Positions 1 to 10,890 are shown, counted from the first letter of the stretch. The stretch is DNA of 64,000 nucleotides from Chaetoderma sp. LZ-2023a (GCA_034401795.1 CM067373.1:86647023-86711022), one strand, 5' to 3'. Notes: generated by a model from the sequence alone, not told the origin. Made by a program: numbers and translations.

Positions 1-4
1 TTTC

Positions 5-259
5 CTAGATTTCGATGAGAAGGGAGACCTGCGGGAGATCTGAGGTACCATCCCAGCCCGAGATCTCATTGGGAACACTGATACGGTAGGACAATCGGCC
101 ATTAATAAGGCCAAGACTGTATACAAGGCGATGGGCATCAAGGAGAGGGCGACGATGCTCGGTATGCTCGGAATCGATGAGGCTGGAGCCATCAAGGTTA
201 TGGCTGAGTCCTTTGTACAGGACCTGGTTAAGGATCTCCTGAAAAACCACGGAGCTCAT
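5..259 (-). other. Unassigned reading frame at the window edge
   Basis: An 84-codon minus-strand frame that I do not recognise. It has no transmembrane segment or clear motif. Its position left of the duplicated polymerase fragment suggests it belongs to the same Polinton or a second one, but nothing in it proves this. It could be a chance frame. Confidence 0.2.
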
Positions 260-432
260 TCAGACAGGATGGAGATAATCTGAAGATAGGCACCCTCGGC
301 CTGAACAATATCACTGTCGACGGCCAAACAGGTGCTACCGCCAGCCTCCGGCTACCAGAGGTGAAGACGTCAGTGTTATTTGGTTTGCCGTTTAGAGAGT
401 AATACTGTCATGAAACAAAAAAAATATATATA

Positions 433-560
433 CAGGTACAGTGAAAGTCGCCAAGAAGGCTAGTCAGACCATGTTCCTCATAACACCTGAGCTACGGTTT
501 CTCGATGTGCTGAACTACCTCGGCCCAGGTATGGGGCAAGGCTTACGGGTGTACACAGCT
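433..560 (+). repeat. Inverted duplicate of Polinton PolB segment
   Basis: This stretch closely matches the reverse complement of about 5165-5305, inside the polymerase region. Both copies encode a KVAKKAxQTM segment followed by LITPELRF and DVLNYL. It lies on the opposite strand from the main polymerase and about 4.6 kb away, directly after an A/T-rich run. It is either a joint between two Polinton copies or an internal rearrangement. Confidence 0.8.
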
Positions 561-835
561 TTAAGACCACAGGATAGTCATGGCTTCCCGTGCATGTATC
601 ATACAGATACTGGATGTACTAGACACTGTGGGTGCTGACACAGGCCCTCTACGCTATCTTCTCAGCTGCTGCTGGGATTTCATGCTTGATGCCTCCATCG
701 CATCCTTCGTATCCACCAGAGCTGCAGGATTCCCCGCTCTGCAGGCGAAAGAGCTATTGCAGAAAGTACTGCCGTTTAGTCTCCCAGATATAGACAAGTC
801 TACCGCTGACCAAGTGCTAACCATCCTCCGCATGC

Positions 836-1500
836 ATGTCTGTACCATTCGACAGTAGGCCGGCCGATGCTGGCCAGGTGGTGTTGATCATTGCCCCGTC
901 AGGACACGGGAAAAACATCTTGCTGCAGGCTCTCCTGGCCGAACATCTACACTCTCAATACATCCTTCTGGTGTCTGACTCTGCCACTGAGGCGGTTGAC
1001 AGTAATGATCAACGGTACAATGGCCCACTCACCATGATGCAGAACCTGCAAGCACTGATGGAGAAGCTGCTGGCAGCCCGACTGACAGAACCACTTGTTC
1101 TAGTTATCTATGACCCTGCAATGGACCAGAAGACAGTCACCTACCTCAGCAACATCATCAGGCACATCCGGCACACAAAGATAACTGTCTCCATCCTCTT
1201 TCAGAAGATCTCACCGGACATCCGCCACAATGCCCGGTTATTATACTTCAGCTCCAAGTGTGGACTTGCCCTGCTCGAGACCATATGAGACAGCCTAACC
1301 CTCAAGGAGACCAAAGGGGACTTTATCGCAGGTGTGCAGAGGGCAGCTGAGCTGTACCGTTTCATCTTCAGCAACAAGAAGACAGGTGAGCTGTCACACT
1401 TTAAGCTATCTCTGGAAAAGGTGCAGACCTTCACCTACAAGCTGAATCCAGTCAGGAAACTAGCCTGCTCTATGCGTCATGGCTGACAGACTGAGCGGAG
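836..1500 (+). pseudogene. Polinton packaging-ATPase-like region (fossil)
   Basis: The frame begins with a hydrophobic strand followed by a P-loop-like APSGHGKNILLQ segment (about 893-928), which resembles the Walker A of the FtsK/HerA-type genome packaging ATPases of Polintons, adenoviruses and related viruses. A second strand LVLVIYDPAM (about 1095-1125) is a plausible Walker B. Sequence after 1290 still looks coding. In the family this enzyme is about 200-250 residues and pumps DNA into the capsid. The plus strand also carries the capsid-like region, opposite to the polymerase. The region is a fossil and is broken. Confidence 0.55.
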
Positions 1501-2320
1501 ACCACGGTGGTCTCTGCTGCAACTTTTTTCATCCATCAGAAGCTTCGTCCGCAGTCTCCGCTACTTCATCCACGGTCTTGGCTGCTTGAGGACCTTCCTC
1601 CATGGTCTCCGCTGCTTCTTCAGCAGTTTTGGCAGAAGCTACTTCGTCCGCGGTCTCCACTGCTACTTTGGCAGTTTTGGCAGAAGCTACTTCGTCCGCA
1701 GTCTCCGCTGCTACTTCAGCAGTTTTGGCAGAAGCCTGTGGCTTCTTCTTAAGATGTTACTTTCGCTGAAACTCTTCGTACTGATGGTCATCTTCTGGGA
1801 TTTTGTTAATCCGGTGTATCTGACGGTAGACCCACCTTCCCAATGAGGCCTTAGCATTCCCCTTCTTGTTAGGGGGGTGGGGGGGGGTTGATGAGGAAGT
1901 CCTTCCAGTCCTTTTCTGAGAATTTCACAAATGCATCCAGATCACTGGCCACTCTCCAGCGCCCTTTTGCGTTGAAGATGTTCTCAACAGCCTCCTTGCA
2001 GTCAACAGCCTCCCCCTCCTAAGTACCTTCTGCTACAGCATCACTATCGCATCCCTGAGGTAGTCATTTGCTCCAGACAGGATTCTATCCAGCCACTCTC
2101 GCTCTTCCTGGCTATGGAGTCTAAATACGTCAGCCCACTTCCCAACCGTTAGTAGATCTGTGGGGGCGACTCTCGCCCTTTGGAGAGCTAGAATAACAGG
2201 ACTGTTGGTTGGGGCCTCAGGTGGGAGTGTCCTGCTCTGGGTGCTGTCAAACTTCCGGTAGAGTATCCGAGTCAGGAGTTCTTTTGTACTACGAGCTGGC
2301 GCTTCTTCATCTATGGCGGC
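1500..2320 (-). pseudogene. Unassigned Polinton protein with Ala/Glu-rich repeated tail (fossil)
   Basis: On the minus strand, about 1850-2300 reads as ordinary coding sequence with segments such as FSEKDWKDFLI and HSQEEREWLDRILSG. From about 1760 down to 1510 it runs into imperfect ~45 bp repeats encoding ETADEVASAKTA-type Ala/Glu/Thr-rich sequence. I recognise no domain. Acidic low-complexity tails are common on virus-like structural or DNA-binding proteins, but the function is unknown. It lies between the ATPase and capsid-like regions on the opposite strand and is broken. Confidence 0.4.
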
Positions 2321-2534
2321 CAGTATCTCCGCATCAGATGGAGGTATGACCTTGGCTCACGCGTGGATAATGTAGTCGAAGTAGTCCTCGACCCTGTCAC
2401 AGTGGGACAGTGCACGCCGTGGCTGTCATGCTGACTGTCGTGCCGACTTGTCCTGCTGCCTATAGACAATCTGCTGGAGAACTTTACCAAACATGGCAGC
2501 CGTTTAACCCCCTCTACATACCCAGACCGTAAAC

Positions 2535-3608
2535 ATGCTGCAGTATGTGCAACATCCAGATGGGGCCATTGAACCCGTGACATCGCACTGCACTGATCCT
2601 TGGAAGGACTGCCTGATGGTCATTCGACCCAGTATACACGATGAGAACCCGTTGTCCACTGCTGGGAAGTACATTGACTTTACAATCTCGGCACAGATCC
2701 ACGAGATCAAGAGCATGACACTCGAATTCAAGCTTCAGAGCACAATAGAACAGACAGTAGAGCCCCCGCAGGTTCTGAACAGGTGGGAGATCATGCAGAG
2801 CAACAGTACCGTGGACACCACCTATGTTAACGATGATTACCGAGTCCTAGGTCCGCTGGCTCGTGGACCAACCTTCTATGCAAAGGGAAGGGGTACTACG
2901 CTGTGGGGTGCAATGAGGGATTCACGGAATTCGAACTACGGACAGGTGTTGAAAAGCCTGTGGCAGTTCCACTCTTAACCCTCCTGGAGAACACATACGT
3001 GAATACGGAATATGGCTGCCATGCAGGATAGGCTGTTCCTCCTGGTGTACACTGAGCAGCGCGCAGATGCGACGATGAATGCTCCAAGACTTCATGTCCG
3101 GCATGACGAGAATGACCAGGAGCTGAAGCAAATGGGTTCCAAACAGCGGATCGTGCATGTTTAGCGAGAACACCAGCAGGTCCAAGCCACAGCTAACCAA
3201 CGGGTAGAGCTGACATTGCATCGTGGTGCATCGGACTGTGTCGCTGTTGCAGTCCTGGTTCAGAAGGGAGGAGACATCCAGCAGGTGGATAAGCTAGATG
3301 ACTTCAAGCGTATGGTTGCTGGAACCAATGTTCTTGGTGAGGTACGCGAGCTGGCTGATTGCCACCTCTACAGACAGAAAACTAAGTCATATGCACTTCT
3401 GCGCCTAACCAGTGGAAGCGACGACCTCGAGTTGGCACTCGAGGGCCATCACCACCTCGGGGGCAGGGACATCCCACCTAATCAGGGCAACCGGTTCAGC
3501 TTCAACATCGGAACCCTCATAGCTGGGACACGCTCATTAGGTGTGACAGTACTTTACTTTGGCTATGCCCAACATATGCGTGTCGAACACATCAGGTATT
3601 CAGCTTGA
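2535..3608 (+). pseudogene. Capsid-like structural region (fossil, assignment weak)
   Basis: Two plus-strand frames (2535-2978 and 3216-3608) lie where Polintons keep their capsid genes. The first has PLSTAGKYIDFTISAQI near its start, similar in style to the opening strand of double-jelly-roll capsid proteins (a polar lead, then YID and a beta strand). The second ends in a beta-rich stretch FSFNIGTL, then TRSLGVTVLYFGYA and MRVEHIRY, reminiscent of the closing strands of Polinton major capsid proteins. These are impressions of pattern, not a confirmed match; the minor (penton) capsid protein is an alternative. The region is broken and shorter than a typical major capsid gene. Confidence 0.35.
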
Positions 3609-3860
3609 GTGTGCGTAGAGCACGACTCCTGATGTCACCGCTGCAGCTGCCACCACTACTATAAGCTCTGCTGTCTTCTGACCTGTCGATGTTTCATAGT
3701 CGAGCGTTGGCTCAGATAACTTTACAGCCTCATAGTACTCATCGAGACTCTCATCTGCCTCTTTGAGACCCTGGTTGGCCTGAGCTCGGAGTTTGTTGTA
3801 GAAGAGCTTCAGCTAGTCCCTGAAGACACACAGCTACCACCCCTAGGGTGCCAACATGAT
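3605..3860 (-). pseudogene. Short frame with C-terminal hydrophobic segment (fossil)
   Basis: On the minus strand about 3605-3830 reads as a polar, acidic stretch (EADESLDEYYEAVKL) followed by a strongly hydrophobic run (ELIVVVAAAAVTSGVVLY) and a stop after AHSS. This looks like a small tail-anchored membrane protein. Small membrane proteins of unknown role occur in Polintons, but I cannot match this one to a family. It lies between the capsid-like region and the polymerase. Confidence 0.35.
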
Positions 3861-3899
3861 ACTCAATGGGCTTGGTATGGACCAAGTTTTTCCTCTGCA

Positions 3900-6800
3900 T
3901 ACATCACCATACCCTAGTTGCGCATGCGTAGGCCTCAGTTTTTAGCTCTGTCCACCCCGCCATGTAGGGCGCTGTAGAACTTTTGCCAAGAGACCTCATT
4001 CTGCCGCTTCGACATTCCCTTCGTATGACTCACCGATCTCCTAGAGATCTTCGAACCATACACTACGCAGGGCCTTGTCTACCATGCGTTCATCCTTCAT
4101 GAAACTGGTGTTGCTATGGCATTCTAGGGCCTCGATGATCTTCCCATAGGCACTGTTGCCGAAGCGTTTGAAGAGATCTGCCAAGAGCGCTTTGCTCTTA
4201 TCTACATCTCCTGAGTCGCGGGCCTCTGTAACATTCTCCACGAACCACTCGAATGGGCGCTTGGCCTCATAGTCTATGGTGCGGTATACAGCAGTGATCT
4301 CCAGGCCTTGGGTTATATACCACTTGAGGGTTGGGGCATACAGCAGCCGCTTCTTGCCAGAGAGGGCACCGACCAGCTTCTGGGTGGTGGGCTGCTTCCT
4401 CCCTGTTCGCCCTAGATATGCCAGCATCTCAGACGAGATTGCCTCTACTAGGATCTCACGGTTATAGAAGAGAGGAGGCATTTCCTCGAACTTTGCCCAC
4501 AGAGCCTTGGGGACCTCTATATCCACCTCGGCAAACCCAAACCAGCTGTCTCCTAGTCGAGCCTCCTTAAAGCTAGCTACCACACTGGCCCCGGAACAAT
4601 GGCGCACTTTCTCCTTACCACATGGCATCTCTTTGGCCATCGTTGACAGGTACAGAGCATTTGCGTCGTAGCCGAGTAGACGTTGGCAGACACACTCACT
4701 CTGGCGGAGATTCGAGTCACACCGGCCTCGTGGTATCTGGTAAACACGATGCTGGGACCGCCAACAACAGCACCCTTCAGCATCTTGTAGGCTTCCTTGT
4801 CCGGTGAATAGAGGCTAACATCCAGCATGTGCTGAGCGGTTCCACATAGGAGGTACTGCAGAGACACACCTACGAGAGACACCGCATCTTTGAGGATGTC
4901 TATTTCTCGTTCTGTGTATAACTCCCGCATCCGCTCTAGGGCTTCGATGAATAGACTGACGTTCAGGTTGTTGTAGTATTGCAGCCAGTCGGCGAATGTC
5001 CGCATTCCATGCTCGCTGAATGTCTGGTTACACTGTTCCCACTCTGTTCACGTCAAGAGGTAGCCACCCTTGAGCTTAGATGTCCATGCTGAGTAGTCGG
5101 GAAGCCCTGGATAGTTGAGCTTCTCATGTGTGTCAAACCATTCCTATGCGAGCCAGCTCTTCTGCTGTGTACACCTGTAAGCTTTGACCCATACCTCGTA
5201 CGAGACTCCTGGGCTGAGGTAGTTCAGCACATCGGGAAACCGTAGCTCAGGTGTTATGAGTAACATTGTTTGACCAGCCTTCTTGGCGACTTTCACTGTA
5301 CCTGTACTGTCAGTTAGCTCATCGACAAAGTACTTCTTAATGAGGTTCAGGTCATACTGCCCAGAGTTGAACCCCAGTACAGGCACTTGGTCACACCACT
5401 CGCTGATCAGTCGCTGCTGTCGCTTTGGGAGCTTGTCCAGGTCTGTCGGTATGTACTGTGCCCTAAACCTTGTCCGGATTAGCGATGCTCGCCGTTGGAT
5501 CGCCAACATGAACTCTTTGCTCAGTTCTGTGGGGTCAGGATTGTAGAGGTGAGTGGGCTCACTCGTGGCGCTCTAAGGAGCAGCCATCTGATAGAGAGAT
5601 AGGTATGTGAGTACTCTCGATCATGAGAGTCTCCGTAGGATGAGTCTTGATAACATCTAGGAGCGCTTCGAAGTCGTAAACTATGAAGTGTGGGTATGGG
5701 ACAGTCCGAACTCGTTTAGGGATGCTTCGGCAGCGTTTAATACAGCACTCCCGCTGTACCACAAGCATGCATCCAGAGGCACTCAGCTTCTCCTCTCTCA
5801 GGACTGTCTTGCAGTATCTTTGTTTGGCATCCTCACCTCGCTGGTGTTGTGGACACCCGTGCCAGTGACAGTCATGGAACTGGTAAACAGTGTTGGTGAT
5901 CGGATCATAACCATCTACGGGAGCGCTCTCGATCCAACGCTCGCCACCGTGCCCACATTCCACATGGTGTATGTGTATGCCTCTGTTTCTCGACTCATAC
6001 TCGATCCAACGAGTAGCCGCAGAACTGGATGGTTGGGGCGGATAGAAGGCTTTCTCATACACAGACTGGGGCCTCAACCTTCTCGCCAGGACACATGATT
6101 TTTGTTTTGCCGCCTGTACAGTGATCAGCATGGCGTTGAAGATTGCATGCCTGTGTACACATCTGCTGACAGTGACTGCAGACTACTGTATCTGCCAGCT
6201 TGGAGATGTTCTTGATGTAGAAGGCGTGGTTGTCCCACACTCCGATGGTCATGGTGTCACGATAGTGAGCCACTTGCCTGATCATGTGCCAGGTGCCCTC
6301 TTCAGTTGGTTCATACATGTGAGTCCCAATCTTGGCAAAGAACTCTACCTTGTCCAGCTGATCCAGCAAGGTCTTGCGGACATCAGGTACTGTCTTGCCG
6401 TAGAACTGTGTGGCAAGCTCTCGTGCAGGAGCTGTACTTCTATCAGCTCTCACTCCTCGGTAGACTGCTAGACATCTCCAGAGACACATGTTGTCCCTGT
6501 AGGTGTCGAGGGCAGTCATACTCTTCTTCTGTCATAGCTAGTCTGGGAAGGGGCCTGTCCCAAGCAGAGGTTGGCGGTCGATGACAGCCCTGACCTCAAT
6601 GTTGATTGATCACACGAAAAAACCCACTTGGTGTTGGGTCGATCGATATTGTCTGTGTCGAGGCGGGCTTGCTCTCTTGCTGCCACCCTGTCCTGAGCTG
6701 CTCCTACCGTGTTCAGCCACGGGCTCCCTGTAGCATTCTTGTGGAAGAGCATCACCCTACCGTCTTCGATGTGACGGATGCGATAGGTATGGGTGTAGCG

Positions 6801-7480
6801 GAGGTAGAAGGTGTTCTGGACAGTCTGCTGGATCTTTTGCATGATCTGGCCTGTGAGGTCTCCTTCTAGACCTCTGAAGAATGCCCAGCATACTGACCGG
6901 CGCCCTCTATCCTCTGTCTCCCTTTCGCCGAGATGCTTGTCGAGAATGTGTTCGCTTTCTTGCCTTATGCTACGGGCTAAGGGTTCAGACCTCAGCCCCC
7001 TCATCAGTTGCTTAGCGATCCTGCGTAGGGGAGGTAAGCGCTCCAGTGAATGGTCTGCAATCCACCTCGCTACAGTCTTGGCTCGCAAGCTAGCAGTCAC
7101 CCCCTCGTCCAACTGACGACGCTCACGGATCCGCTGCGCTTTCTTGTGGGGATTCCAAGGATCATTTTTGGTAAGCGCTGGAAACCATCCCGTCTGCATT
7201 TCTCGGGAGAGTCGCTTCTGCCTTTCCTCAGCACGGACCTGTCCGATGATCTGGAGCAGGTAGGATTTCTTGGCCTTAGAGTAGCCTCTAAGGCCGAATT
7301 GCTTTGCAATGGCACGAAGCTGTGCAACAGTACTCGTGGTGTATATCCCTGTGGATGGTCGCTTCTGCCCATCCTCGGCACGGACCTGTCCGATCATCTG
7401 GAGCAGGTCGGCTTTCTTGGCCTTAGAGTAGCCTCTAAGGCCGAATTGCTTTGCAATAGCACGAAGCTGTGCAACAGTAC
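3900..7480 (-). pseudogene. Protein-primed DNA polymerase B of Polinton (fossil)
   Basis: The minus strand shows the hallmarks of Polinton pPolB in the right order. From the right: SAP-like modules (LRAIAKQFGLRGYSKAKK), a conserved MTALDTYRDNMCLWRCLAV segment near 6500, a C2H2-like finger (VCSHCQQMC with a later HADHC) near 6120-6200, exonuclease motif I (YDFEAL, about 5660), exonuclease motif II (NSGQYDLNLI, about 5345), the VVGGPSIVFTRY motif (about 4750) and the FGNSAYGK motif B (about 4130-4150). The enzyme replicates the element from a protein primer. The span of ~3.5 kb is about right for the family (1,100-1,300 codons). It is a fossil broken in several places, and the left end around motif C is not well preserved. 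Confidence 0.85.
7180..7480 (-). repeat. Tandem duplication of a SAP-like module
   Basis: Two ~120 bp direct copies (about 7205-7330 and 7360-7482) each encode, on the minus strand, VAQLRAIAKQFGLRGYSKAK followed by a helix and GQVRAE. The motif looks like the SAP/Rho_N helix-extension-helix fold used for DNA binding. In the Polinton it forms the N-terminal part of the polymerase protein. The copies are very similar, so the duplication is younger than most decay around it or has been homogenised. Confidence 0.75.
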
Positions 7481-7910
7481 TGTGGATGCATGTCTCTAAA
7501 TGGGCATTCAGACCCTATTATGTGTGGCGATCAGTACCTGTGGGTGGTGTATATCCCTGTGGATGCCTGTCTGGGCGTTCATACCCTATTATATGTGGTG
7601 TTGGCGATCAGTACCTGTGGGTGGTGTATATCCCTGTGAATGCCTGTCTCTAAATGGGCATTCAGACCCTATATGTGTGGTGCTGGCGATCAGTACCTGT
7701 GTGTGGTGTATATCCCTGTGGATGCCTGTCTCTAAATGGGTGTTCAGACCCTATTATGTGTGGTGATCAGTACCTGTAGGTGGTGTATATCCCTGTGGAT
7801 GCCTGTCTCTAAATGGGCGTTCAGACCCTATTATGTGTGGTGCTGGCGATCAGTACCTGTGGGGGTGTATATCCCTGTGGGTGCCTCTCTCTGAATGGGC
7901 GTTCAGATGT
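7478..7910. repeat. Minisatellite, ~80 bp unit, about five copies
   Basis: Imperfect tandem units of about 75-85 bp contain GGTGTATATCCCTGTGGATG, then CTGTCTCTAAATGGGC, TTCAGACCCTATTATGTGTG and GCGATCAGTACCTGTG. One unit motif (GTGGTGTATATCCCTGTGGA) also occurs at 7338-7357 inside the polymerase N-terminal frame, so the array seems to have grown out of the coding end of the Polinton. Confidence 0.85.
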
Positions 7911-8187
7911 ATGTGGGGAGGTGGTGCGCATGCATGCCCCCTGGATAGGATAGTACATGCGTGTGTATAAATCCGTATGAGAGAGGTATGTCTAAGTCCG
8001 TAAGAATGCGTAGCACGCATGTGCACACGTCAGATCCACGTGTCAGTATTGTGAGAGAGTGTATGCTTATATTGTACCGAGAAATCACTTCATTCTCGGC
8101 ATTCTTGGAATGAAGCGAGAATTTCAAAACTTTTTACCATTTTAAAATCGGACCAGAAATGGCCGAGTTATCCACAAATGGTTATAG
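7911..8187. other. No gene seen
   Basis: Spacer without a supported gene. At about 8130-8170 it holds a motif whose reverse complement is GATAACTCGGCCATTTCTG followed by CCGATTTTAAAAT. A similar sequence recurs at 35817-35855. Confidence 0.5.
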
Positions 8188-8268
8188 TGAGATTTGAACC
8201 TGCGATTTTAAGTTTGCTAATAAACACAAAACAAGGATCTCCCGCATTAACTACCTCGGCCATGTATG
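8188..8268 (-). repeat. tRNA-like SINE head or tRNA pseudogene
   Basis: Read on the minus strand, GGCCGAGGTAGTTAATGCG resembles the A box of Ser/Leu-type tRNAs (GGCCGAGTGGTTAAGGCG), and GCAGGTTCAAATCTC about 35 bases later matches the B box. The spacing suits an internal RNA polymerase III promoter. The anticodon arm does not fold convincingly, so it is a SINE head or decayed tRNA copy, not a working tRNA. Confidence 0.55.
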
Positions 8269-8420
8269 CATTAGTAATTATAGCTGATAATTTATGTGTT
8301 CTCATTGTTGTTACTGCGATATCTCGAAGTGACGTCAAGATCTAGAGGGACTAATAAGCGCAGTAACAGCAATTTTACAACTCACGCTCAGAGGTAAGAT
8401 TACTAAGAAGTGAGATTTTA

Positions 8421-8600
8421 GTGGTGTTGCGGTGGGTCAATCAGTAGAGTATTGAATTGCATAGGATTCCCAGGCTGCAGACTGGGGTTCAAATCCACTC
8501 AAAAGACCTCGCTAGAACTTACCTGAAATTTCGAAACTAGGTAAGACACTAGGGCCGGGGTAATATGACCAGGTTAGATAAAAACCCACCGTGACACTCC
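8421..8600 (+). repeat. tRNA-derived SINE-like sequence
   Basis: GGGTCAATCAGTAGAGTATT at about 8434-8453 resembles an A box (cf. GCTCAGTCGGTAGAGC), and GGGGTTCAAATCC at about 8483-8495 is a near-perfect B box. A non-tRNA body follows to about 8600, where it meets the (CA)n and GGTAG-type repeats that adjoin the LINE fragment. This is the layout of a tRNA-derived SINE. No second copy was found in the window to fix its ends. Confidence 0.55.
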
Positions 8601-8619
8601 CCAGTGCGGGGTCAAAGCA

Positions 8620-8735
8620 CCACAGACACACACACACACACAAGCCAGCTGGAATAGCAACAGCGTGGGGTAGGAGATAGGTGGGGTAAGATAGGTAGGA
8701 TAGGATAGGTAGGATAGGTAGGATAGGTAGAAAAG
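8620..8735. repeat. Simple repeats: (CA)n and (GATAGGTAG)n-like
   Basis: A (CA)n run lies at about 8624-8642, and several GGATAGGTA units at about 8690-8730. The second run directly abuts the truncated end of the LINE endonuclease fragment. Confidence 0.8.
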
Positions 8736-8738
8736 TGT

Positions 8739-10210
8739 CCCACTTTCTTTTGCATATGCCTTTGCAAAGGCATCTGCAGCCATCTTTCCTGTCAGTGTTT
8801 GTCCATCTTCATCAAGAGTAATCTTCTCTCCCCCGACACCCTCATCATTCAGTGCTTTTGTCAGTCTCCATAGCTTTGTGGTGTCTCTCTCTAAATTAAA
8901 CCCTGCTTTCTTTTCCCTCCAGCTTCTTCTTTTGGCCTCCAGCTTGGTCTTTAGATACCTGGCTTTAGTTTGTTGTAGTGTGAAGTGGTTTTCATGACAG
9001 GGATTACCCTCTGCATCTTCTCTGGCCTTGTCTGGTTTATCATGTGCTGCTTGCAGTTCTGTTGTCCAGTAGGGGCGGTAGTTTTTCCTGAACCCTCGAG
9101 GAATAGCTTCGTTGGCAGCCTTGAGGATACTTGAATTAAATTCCTTGACCACATTGTTGATGTTTCTCCCTTCTACTGCTATATTTTGGGAAAGCTCATT
9201 GGAACGGGTGCCGAACAGACTCCAATTTGCCTTTTTGTAGTTCCACCTTGGATGTTGAGGTGAACTTGTCGAAATACTTCGAGAAAGAGAGAGGAGGACT
9301 GGGCGGTGGTCGCTTCCTCCTAACTGCGATCCGACCACTCTACTGAGGTTTCTGTGAATGTCTTCTGTACAAAATGCCAAGCCCGGCGTTGTTGCTGAGT
9401 GCCACCGGCGCGAGTAGAAGGTAGGCTGATCTGTGGGATCGTTGACAAGTAAAAAGTGCTTTTCATCTTGCCATGCTTCAATGTCTTCTCCTCGTTTATC
9501 AAGTGTTCTGTATCCCCAGCTCTGGGACTGGCTATTAAAGTCTCCCGCAATGAGGAAGTGGCAGTCCGGGACCTGGATTGTGTCAAGTGAGAGATTCTTG
9601 TCATTAGGGCAGTAATAATTGACAATGTCAATCACAGAGTTGCTGGTTGTTACCTTGATCTTGATATATTCTGCCTCTTCCATAAAGGTTTTGATCTGGC
9701 TGGCGTTCACGCTGTTTCAGACCAAGGTGATCACCCCGCCTTTCTTTCTTCCTCTTCGATCACACCGGACAATCTGGTAACCTCTGATCTCAAATGGTTT
9801 TCCTTCTTGCAGGTGTGTCTCTTGGATGCAGCAGATGTCAATGTTGTTTTCGTACAGGAACTGTTCGAGCTCTGATTTCTTGTTGGTAACCCCTTCTGCG
9901 TTCCAGTACATGGTGTTGATACTGGGGTTCTCTTTGGGTTTGGTCTTCTCTTTCGGTTGGCCAGTAGCTCTCCATCCTCGTCCCCTGGCTCCACAAGACG
10001 AGTTGATGGGACCTCCAGTAGCTGAGGGTGGGCTCCTTCGAGGCATAGAGCCCGGCGCTGCACCTGCCTGGCGGATCCTCACAGGGAGAGCACCATTTCG
10101 GTTGATTCGATCTCCAAGTGTCATTTCATTAGCGTTGTGCATAATGCTCTGGTTAGCCCCGCCAAATGTCTGGATTGACACCCAGTGGGTTAAACCCTGG
10201 CACCACGTTG
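8739..10210 (-). pseudogene. LINE endonuclease fragment lacking reverse transcriptase
   Basis: The minus strand encodes an apurinic/apyrimidinic-type endonuclease of a non-LTR retrotransposon. Visible motifs are NTMYWNAEGV (start of the fold), CCIQETHLQ, AGDFNSQSQSWG, FYSRRWHSATTPGLAF and GSDHRPVLLSLS, so all main catalytic blocks are present. An N-terminal Pro/Gly/Arg-rich leader extends to about 10200. The frame is open except for one in-frame TGA at 9717-9719, probably from a CGA codon. After the endonuclease comes a linker ending near ALNDEGVGGEK, where a reverse transcriptase should follow; instead the sequence runs into GGTAG-type repeats at 8735. LINE copies usually lose the 5' end, so loss of the 3' half is unusual and implies a later deletion or rearrangement. 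The clade is unresolved (Jockey/I-like endonuclease). Confidence 0.8.
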
Positions 10211-10282
10211 AGGCAGGGCATATATTCATATAAACACTACTACATCCTACATACTGCAATTTTAGTGAAATTACTAAGAGTG

Positions 10283-10350
10283 TTGTGCGTGCGTGCGTGC
10301 GTGCGTGCGTACGTGCATGCGTGCGTGCGTGCGTGTGTGCATACGTGCGT
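10283..10350. repeat. (GTGC)n-type microsatellite
   Basis: Alternating GTGC/GTGCGT units, interrupted in places, upstream of the LINE fragment. Such alternating purine-pyrimidine sequence can form Z-DNA, but nothing here shows a role. Confidence 0.85.
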
Positions 10351-10882
10351 GGGGTGGTCGTGGGGTGATGTAAGAAGGGTGGGGTGTTGGTCCCGAAGAA
10401 AATTCTGAAATGTAGATCGATGTTATCGGATGGCATCTCCTACATTCCTTAATGTAATGACTACATATGGGACCATATGGAGGGAGTCTCCTCCTTCCAC
10501 ATGGATGCTCTCCATCTGTTTTACCTTGCCCATTATATATTGGTCCATGTATGCCTCATAACATATCGTCCAACATATGTTGTCTTTGCTGCTTTAGTGG
10601 TTTAAACGAGGCATGTCTTGTTTTTATCCATTTTAATACCTCTTCATTTTAAATTTTAGCAGTCCATGTCATTTTAAGCAACTTAAGTATTCCACATTTG
10701 AAATACTTCAAGTTTCATTGTTGTTCCATTTGTTGATAGAGCATGGTCGACCATACATAACATTTCATTGTTCGTAATGTTGTTGTCAAGTTCAAGGTCA
10801 CTTTTTATTCACTCAGTCCTTACAAAGGCATATGAGGCATACTATAAATGAAATTAAAATTTGTTAGCAGTAGTACCTTCAC
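10351..10882. other. No gene seen
   Basis: AT-rich spacer between the LINE fragment and the Tc1-type transposon. No conserved frame, repeat or signal was recognised. Confidence 0.5.
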
Positions 10883-10890
10883 TATATATA

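Larger units (their letters stand above)
1..7910. mobile_element. Polinton/Maverick remnant, broken
   Basis: Several Polinton parts lie together: an FtsK/HerA-like packaging ATPase on the plus strand, a capsid-like region, and a protein-primed family B DNA polymerase on the minus strand. Polintons are 15-20 kb self-synthesising elements that also carry a retroviral-type integrase and an adenovirus-type protease; I see neither here, so the element continues left of the window or has lost them. No part keeps a full-length frame and the element is broken in many places, roughly ten or more, so it is an old fossil. Terminal repeats were not found. The right limit is set where the minisatellite next to the polymerase ends and is approximate. 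A reversed duplicate of polymerase sequence at 433-560 shows that the left part is rearranged or belongs to a second copy. Confidence 0.75.

Noticed and set aside
7478-7910. Possible CRISPR array because of regular ~80 bp repeats
   Set aside because: The units are contiguous diverged repeats without unique spacers, in a eukaryotic context.
9826-10233. Plus-strand frame of 135 codons
   Set aside because: Antisense of the LINE endonuclease leader.
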